Assembly (NCBI GenBank): GCA_916700875.1
Contig: CAKAKS010000072.1
Coordinates: forward strand, 35,796,820-35,860,819
DNA length: 64,000 nt
Direction of reading: 5' to 3'
From: Sebastes aleutianus
Lineage: Eukaryota; Chordata; Actinopteri; Perciformes; Sebastidae
The notes below the pieces were generated by a model, which saw only the letters and a program-made list of their open reading frames with translations, made no database searches and was not told the DNA's origin. The translations under genes were made by a program, and so were the position numbers. Shown here piece by piece: positions 58,388 through 64,000 of this stretch (its first letter is position 1; each line of letters opens with the position of its first letter).

Positions 58388-58479
58388 CACTACCACTACT
58401 ACCACTACTATTACTACTACCACTACTACTACTACTACCACTACCACTACTACTACTACTACTACCACTACTACTACTA

Positions 58480-58531
<52 letters not shown>

Positions 58532-58640
58532 CACTACCACTACCACTACCACTATTACCACTACCACTACCACTACTACTACCACTACTACCACTACCAC
58601 TACTACCACTACTACTACCACTACTACTACTACTACTACT
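58311..58640. repeat. (ACT/ACC)n trinucleotide array, right part
   Basis: Continuation of the array at 51620-53393, separated from it by the LTR element. The pre-insertion array was therefore about 2.1 kb. A degenerate island of the same triplets lies at 58772-58835. Confidence 0.95.
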
Positions 58641-58907
58641 AAGGGAGAGCATATGAAAATAAATAAATAAAATAATAATAATATGATGATGTATATAATA
58701 TGATAATAATATCAATAGGCCTAAATGATTAAATAAATGCAAACTAATGTAAATATTAATACTGCCTTCATGCTACTACTGCCACTGCTACTTCTACCAC
58801 TACCACCAATACTACTACTACTAATAATAATAGTCTGCACTTAGGGGGATGCTGAGCCGAATGATCCACCGCTAAGAGTTGTCAAAGTTTGGTTTTGTTT
58901 CAAGGCC

Positions 58908-59030
58908 ACAGTTCATACACAAAGGGTTTAATAAGGGGATATAAGAAGATATAGCCTATACCGTATATGAGTACATACTGTATATATATATCTTATATCC
59001 CCTTATTAAACCCTTTGTCTATGAACTGTA
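58908..59030. repeat. long perfect-type hairpin
   Basis: The left arm at about 58908-58952 (ACAGTTCATACACAAAGGG through AAGGGGATATAAGA) is followed at about 58987-59030 by its reverse complement (TCTTATATCCCCTTATTAAA through CTATGAACTGT). The stem is about 40 bp with one clear mismatch and a loop of about 35 nt rich in TATA. Confidence 0.88.
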
Positions 59031-60044
59031 GCATAAACTGTACATATATACATATGTGTATGAATGTGTGTGTGTGTGTGTTCATATGTTATTGAAAGAC
59101 TGTAAATAAAGAAATAGGAAAGAGACAGACACAAACTGTTGACTCGACGACCACTATTGTCTAAATTATCCCTGTGTGCTGTAACAAATAACTGAAGTAT
59201 TTCTGGATATAAAGTGCATCAGTTGTTTGTGATTGAGCTGAATGTTGAGGTCGTTCAGACGAGCTGCAGCCTCACAGCTTTCATCTTCTTCAGTTTCATG
59301 GAGATGCTTCACTATTATCACCTGCTGCTTTCCCTCATCAATTATACATCACAGCTACAGTTCACTGACCTGCCCCATACTGCCCAATCAGCCTTACACT
59401 GTGTGCGTGCGTGCGCGTGCGCGTGCGTGCGCGTGCGTGCGTGGCACCGTCCTTTATTTACTGCCTGCCATACTCCATTAAACCTGGTTTCATGTTCTTG
59501 TTGTTGTTCTCAGGACGTTCCTTCACAATGTGTGCCTCACATATGGAGATGGAGATGTTATGGAAGAGCCTGAAGAACTTGGTCCGGTGGGGCCCATGAG
59601 GCACAGGCTATGTGCCCGCACATCGGCACCCCAGCACCTTCCCTGCTGTAAGAACACCTGATTAGTTGGATCAGGTGTGTATAACCTCCGACGAGTATTA
59701 GGGCCACATTGGGGAAAAATAAATAAATCTGAGATTTTAGCCGAGCTTCTTCCCATGAGGTGGGTATGCAAGATAAATATGTTGCTACATGTTTAACATG
59801 TCCTTACCTCTGATGGTGATGTATAAGGCTTGCATGATTAAACTGCGGTGCATTCAGGAACGTCTGAGGGTACCTGGTGGACAGGTGGAGAAAGATAAAG
59901 CTAGAGATGTGGAAGTGGGAATGTGGTTGGAGGGAGGGACAGAAATAAACACAACTAGGAAGCAGTCGTGACAGCACCACTTCTTTGAATAAAGCTATAA
60001 AGTTGTTCCAGTGTGTGTGATGGAGGCATCACTCTGCATTCAAA
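59031..60044. other. unassigned intergenic sequence with TGCG repeat
   Basis: Contains a purine-pyrimidine alternating TGCG/GTGC run at about 59400-59442 (potential Z-DNA). Otherwise no supported gene; the ORFs around 59214-59600 show no domains or splice logic. Confidence 0.4.
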
Positions 60045-60300
60045 GCAAAGAACGTATATTGATAAGAAGTGAAAGTCAATTGTTCGTTCCATTGCAACGT
60101 CAGCGCCCAGCAGCAAAGCTACGCTTCCCGCATTTTGGACTGAAAGCGACTACCGGATGCCAGTAAAACGTCCGCATACAAAGAGCTGTACAAGAGTAAA
60201 ACAAAATTATTTTTATTCTATTCATATATATGTCTCTACCGATATAGCCTGTGTTGAACAATACAAAATATCATAAATATGCATACTATTATAACTATTA
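60045..60300. repeat. repeat family E, inverted copy
   Basis: Reverse complement of 47326-47540: GAAGTGAAAGTCAATTGTTC, GGACTGAAAGCGACTACCGG, GTCTCTACCGATATAGCC. Confidence 0.75.
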
Positions 60301-60764
60301 ACTTACTCATTTATGTATTAAACTTTTTTGCCCGATCGCTTCCCAGAGGAGCATAAAGTGAGCGATGGACATAAATGGAAGTTAGAAAAATCCAGCACAC
60401 AGATTTTGAGAGCAATCTCAAACTTTTTCATGTCAAGGACCTCCAGAATCGATGTCCAACAGACGACAGACCATGGATGTATGAGAGGTTGTGTCCTGTG
60501 CTTTTGCCCTGCGTGTTAGTAAATAGCCTACAACTACATTAAATTCTGTTTCTGTCATGCTACTAGCTCTACTAGCTACAGGCCGATAGCCGGTTGTTTG
60601 GGAACAGAGACGTTAATACATCCACCACGGTACAGGCTTACATCATACAGCCCATGGGTGTATTATAAGATAATAAATGTGAAGAATTACAGCCAATATA
60701 TCCATTATTACAGCCGCATACAGCTAGCAGGAAGGACGTCTCTTTAGACATCCACGGCCACAGA

Positions 60765-60870
60765 TTCATTGCCGGTTTCAGTCCAAAATGGCGGCGGCGC
60801 TGTCAAAAAAGCACCAGAGTTTCATCTCTTTGTTTCTATACTCTTTGCTCAAACTAGCAGCTGGAAATAA
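60765..60870. repeat. fragment shared with family C/E mosaics
   Basis: TTTCAGTCCAAAATGGCGGC and GTCAAAAAAGCACCAGAGTT also occur near 48950-49000. Confidence 0.55.
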
Positions 60871-61495
60871 CTCCGCCCCCTGTCCGCCCACTCAATGACA
60901 TCATCTGTAGTTTAGTTTTTCCTCACAGTGGGATGTGAACTCTGACCTCTCTGCCCTCCCTCGCTTCACTTAATGTCAGTGCTGATGAAATATTCACAAG
61001 TGTCAACAGCCGGCATCACCTTCACCCCCCCCCCCCCCCCCCCGTTACCATGGGGACGACACAACACAGCACATGTTGTCCTGTTGCAGTAACTGTGTAA
61101 TGGAGAATAGTCAGTATTTACTCTGAATATCTGTTGTTCAGTGATCAACATGTAAATTAAAATGTTCAGTGTGCCCAAAACAGACAGCAGACTAATGAAC
61201 TGATCAGTCGATCAGTAAAGAATTGATCAGCAATTATATCGATAATCAACTGATTGTTTTGTTTTTTTTAAACATAAAAAAAATCCATTTTAGAAACAAA
61301 CATTTGAACCTGTCCATTAACAGCATTACAGTATTAAACTTAAAGATGAAGCCCATTTTTAATTAAGACGCAAGTCATAAATTCCACTTTTCCACTTGAC
61401 TTTGAGTTTGACACCTTCCATACATGTTGGTATATATTTGCCAAAGAGATCCTGAATGTTTATTTTGACCGATGTGTTGAATAATGTGCCAAAAA
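60871..61495. other. unassigned sequence with poly(C) run
   Basis: Includes a run of 19 C at 61025-61043, which could form an i-motif or, on the other strand, a G-quadruplex. No gene recognised. Confidence 0.4.
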
Positions 61496-61496
61496 C

Positions 61497-62225
61497 ACGT
61501 TTCAAAACAAACACATTTATTCATTTTCAATGATTTCAACAGTCTCAAAATGTTTACAAAAATGAAGCAGTCAGTTATAAAGGCTTACATTACAAAAAGA
61601 AATAATAATCATGGTTCAATTTCCTGTTCTGATCCACATTTAATTAAATGTTGTTGTTAAGAAACTTATAAAAATATAAAATCAGCTGAGAGCGAAACAA
61701 GAATACCAAATTAAATGATTAAACTAAAGGAAAAACGTAACAAAAGGGACACCAGTAAAGATGCTCAGAGGAGGCAGAGATGAGCCGAGTGTGCACATTA
61801 CAACATGTGAGGGTGGACAAAATAATAGAAACAGCTCAGCATTTTTTGCTGTTGATTCAAACTGTTGTTCATTTGTGAGGCTGTAGTTGAACCTGCTAAC
61901 CGGCTCTGCAGCATCTGGATTAAATGCTTCTGAGTTTCTGTGGATCTGTTGATAGAACAGATGAAGCAGCTCTGTGACACAAACCACCCGGCAGTGAAGC
62001 CTAAACTTCATCACTTTAAATCCCTCAAAACCCCTCCTGCTTCAGACAGCCAGACGCTGAGAGACGCTGTGGTGATCCAGATGTTGCGTCACAGCTTCCT
62101 CTACCAGCAGAGGGAAGAACAAAAACCTCAGCAGTGAGTCTCCATCACCTTCAGCCCTCCCTTCACGTCACCATGCCGCAGCTTTATGTACAAGCTTTAA
62201 GGATAAAGATCACTTCTGCTCTGAT
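61497..62225 (-). other. 3' UTR of mal
   Basis: Extends from the TGA stop to a canonical AATAAA on the minus strand (plus 61516-61521). The section around 61800-61850 (GTGAGGGTGGACAAAATAAT) resembles a widespread fish interspersed repeat, so part of the UTR may be transposon-derived. Confidence 0.5.
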
Positions 62226-62300
62226 TCAGAAAGATTTCCATCGGATGGCAGACAGGATGGTGTGGACGAAGTAGAGGAGAGTCGTCATGTACGAGAAGAC
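62226..62300 (-). CDS. mal: MAL MARVEL-domain protein, last coding exon (partial gene)
   Basis: MAL is a four-pass proteolipid of the MARVEL family that works in apical and myelin membrane trafficking in lipid rafts. Only the last exon is visible: after a TCTCTTCAG acceptor at 62301-62309 it encodes VFSYMTTLLYFVHTILSAI followed by RWKSF and TGA, which is transmembrane segment 4 and the C-terminus. The ending RWKS plus one residue and the VFSY-TLLY pattern match MAL more closely than MAL2, MALL or plasmolipin as I recall them. The upstream exons lie beyond the right edge. Whether this is a mala or malb duplicate cannot be told. Confidence 0.75.
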   Translation of the reverse strand, partial: VFSYMTTLLYFVHTILSAIRWKSF

Positions 62301-64000
62301 CTGAAGAGACAAAGAGAACATCAGTGGAAGATTAGATCCTCTGAGGACCATGAACATCCACAGGATCACCCATAATAATCTGCCCATAGAATCTCAGCAC
62401 CGTAACAGCTGTTAAGCATGTTTTCACCCATTATTATTACACTTCCTCCATGATATGTTCAGGTGCTTGTGAGAAGCTCCGATATTAAGACTTTGGTATC
62501 TTCTTGAATAAGAACAATGTTTTTCATGACATCCATGTTTGATTCTAGTTTGTCTTGTGGAATTCATTTCTTGATAGTAAAACAAAATAGAGCAAACTAT
62601 CAATTCTCAGCTGCTGGATTTCCCCACAGAGTGTTTCAGGAATGAGTCCTAAAACACGGAAATGAGTTCGCATTTTTAGCACCTCCGGTTCCTTCGTCTG
62701 GTGGTCGATGGGTTTTTAGTTAGATGCCTGAAATAAGGTCTGTGGTTAACACAAGCTGAGGAGATTTTAACGTTTTGTTCTACAATATAAAATACGTCAG
62801 TAAATATCCCACTCGTGAATTTTGAAGCTTTTATGTGTCTTAAAAAAGGCGGTTGCTAACAAGCGGCTAAATCAGACTACTAAACGTCATCACGCCGACT
62901 CGTCCACCGTTACAGCCTTGTTGTGTAAACTCGCGCTCATGAGACCGTGGTGTTGTTCATTTATAGCCTAACGTTAACTTTTTACTTCTGGCAGTTGCAT
63001 TCACACTTCAAAAATCATAGAAGAGGTGTTCAGTTGTGAAGATTATCTTGCTGAACAAAACGTGTAAATATCATAAATGTTTGTTTGCCGCAGAGCTTAT
63101 TTTCTGCCATAATCCAAAATCCACTGGAAAAATCTCATTGACTTTTTGTCGAGGGAATCAGGGCGATGCTAACTTGCTGGTTGGCCTACAAAAATATGTC
63201 ATCGCTGCAGCACTCTATTCACTGAGGTTTAAAAATAGTCTGTTCTGCACACCTGCTACAAGTTTACTGAGGATTCAGCCAGTTAGACTGTTATCAGGTC
63301 ATTAAATGTGTTATTGTGGTTATAAGCCTCATAGATGTGGGTCAGAAGGGGCCTGCTAAACCTACTAGTAGGTTTTTATCATCAATTCACATGGTAGATC
63401 ACCAAAAGAAGGATTAAAAGAAGACGACAGCAGCCTCTAGCGACCGTAATAATTATGACAGCAGAAGCCAGGTGCTGTAGTATAGACAGTATTATGAAAC
63501 TTATATGATGGAGGTTGGGGATGAAGGATGGAAGTACTTTCACCCATGAGGCCAGGGTTCGCATCCTATTTGAAACCTACATGTAGCTGTCTTTGTGTTC
63601 ACAACCATAAGTCTCACTTTCACTTTTGAAGCATAGTTATTTTAAGCCAAAACACGATTTGTTCCCCCTTAACTTAACTAAGTGATGTTGTTGCCATAAA
63701 CCTAAAGAAGGCCTAAACAAGCTATTTTGTTTGAGTTCAAAACGTGACGTTTCATTCAGTTTTACAACATGTTAGAACGTGTTGCTTTTAAGTTTCACTT
63801 TCACTTTTACAACGCAGTAGGCCCCTACTGACCCACATCTATGAGGTTTATAACGAATGATAACGCATATTTATGAGCTGATAACAGTCGAATCGGGTGC
63901 AAGGATTACACATATCAAGTTAAGTGCATTCAGTGATATCAACTTTGGAAATAGGTTGACACTGTGGGAAATAGTGGGAAAGGTTTAATAAGCATTAATG
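62301..64000 (-). other. intron of mal, incomplete, with repeat family B
   Basis: Sequence 5' of the last mal exon. No earlier MAL exon (TM1-TM3) was found. Positions 63350-63840 carry family B sequence (AACCTACTAGTAGGTTTTTA, CATGGTAGATCACCAAAAG, CTGTAGTATAGACAGT) related to 41350-42685. Confidence 0.5.

Noticed and set aside
58230..58742. Thr-, Tyr/His-, Leu- and Ser/Gly-rich ORFs
   Set aside because: Same triplet array, right part, plus LTR sequence upstream.
59214..59600. Three overlapping ORFs near the TGCG repeat
   Set aside because: No domain similarity and repeat-driven Arg/Ala/Cys composition.
61940..62137. Antisense ORF in the mal 3' UTR as a possible gene
   Set aside because: Only 65 codons, no recognised domain and no GT donor at its end; kept only as a note in the findings.
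63540..63580. tRNA-like B-box (GGTTCGCATCC) suggesting a tRNA gene or SINE head
   Set aside because: No A-box at the right distance and no cloverleaf; it is part of repeat family B.
1..64000. CRISPR array, operon or phage-like system
   Set aside because: All repeats are eukaryotic microsatellites, minisatellites or transposable elements; genes are spliced.

Overview
The window looks like nuclear DNA of a bony fish, most likely a percomorph teleost. It has spliced genes with GT-AG introns, dense (GT)n, (GA)n and (ATT)n microsatellites, L2-like LINEs, tRNA-derived SINEs, many short TIR elements (MITEs) and a BEL/Pao LTR element. There are no prokaryotic operons, tRNA or rRNA genes, or CRISPR arrays. 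Gene names come from recalled family sequences and exon-frame consistency; no database search was run.

Layout. (1) 0.17-1.47 kb, minus: first two coding exons of the homeobox gene uncx, cut by the left edge. (2) 1.7-22 kb: about 20 kb without a gene, holding the uncx promoter, microsatellites, MITEs, a broken L2 LINE inserted inside a MITE, and several AT-rich blocks with homeodomain/POU-type cores that look like developmental enhancers. (3) 22.4-33.6 kb, plus: a complete 13-coding-exon ubinuclein gene (ubn1-like, 831 aa), a HIRA-complex chromatin protein. (4) 33.7-36.5 kb: fold-back and TIR elements. (5) 36.96-43.52 kb, minus: a complete 7-exon ICAM-like adhesion receptor (319 aa, three Ig-like domains) whose last exon encodes a GPI-type hydrophobic tail. 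(6) 44.9-50.6 kb, plus: two tandem pyrin-domain (PYD) genes of identical two-coding-exon design with small beta/glycine-rich tails; the second has an interferon response element in front of its putative first exon. (7) 51.6-58.6 kb: a (ACT/ACC)n array over 2 kb long, split by a young BEL/Pao LTR element with apparently identical 407-bp LTRs and a 1194-codon ORF, but lacking the RT catalytic core and the integrase. (8) 58.6-61.5 kb: repeats, including a long hairpin. (9) 61.5-62.3 kb, minus: last coding exon and 3' UTR of mal, cut by the right edge.

The genes do not form one pathway. The ICAM-like receptor and the PYD pair form a small immune-flavoured block between two housekeeping/structural genes. 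The least ordinary material is the PYD pair with amyloid-like tails, the GPI-tailed ICAM, the integrase-less BEL element that keeps a long ORF, and a roughly 735-bp fold-back element in the 3' region of ubn1.
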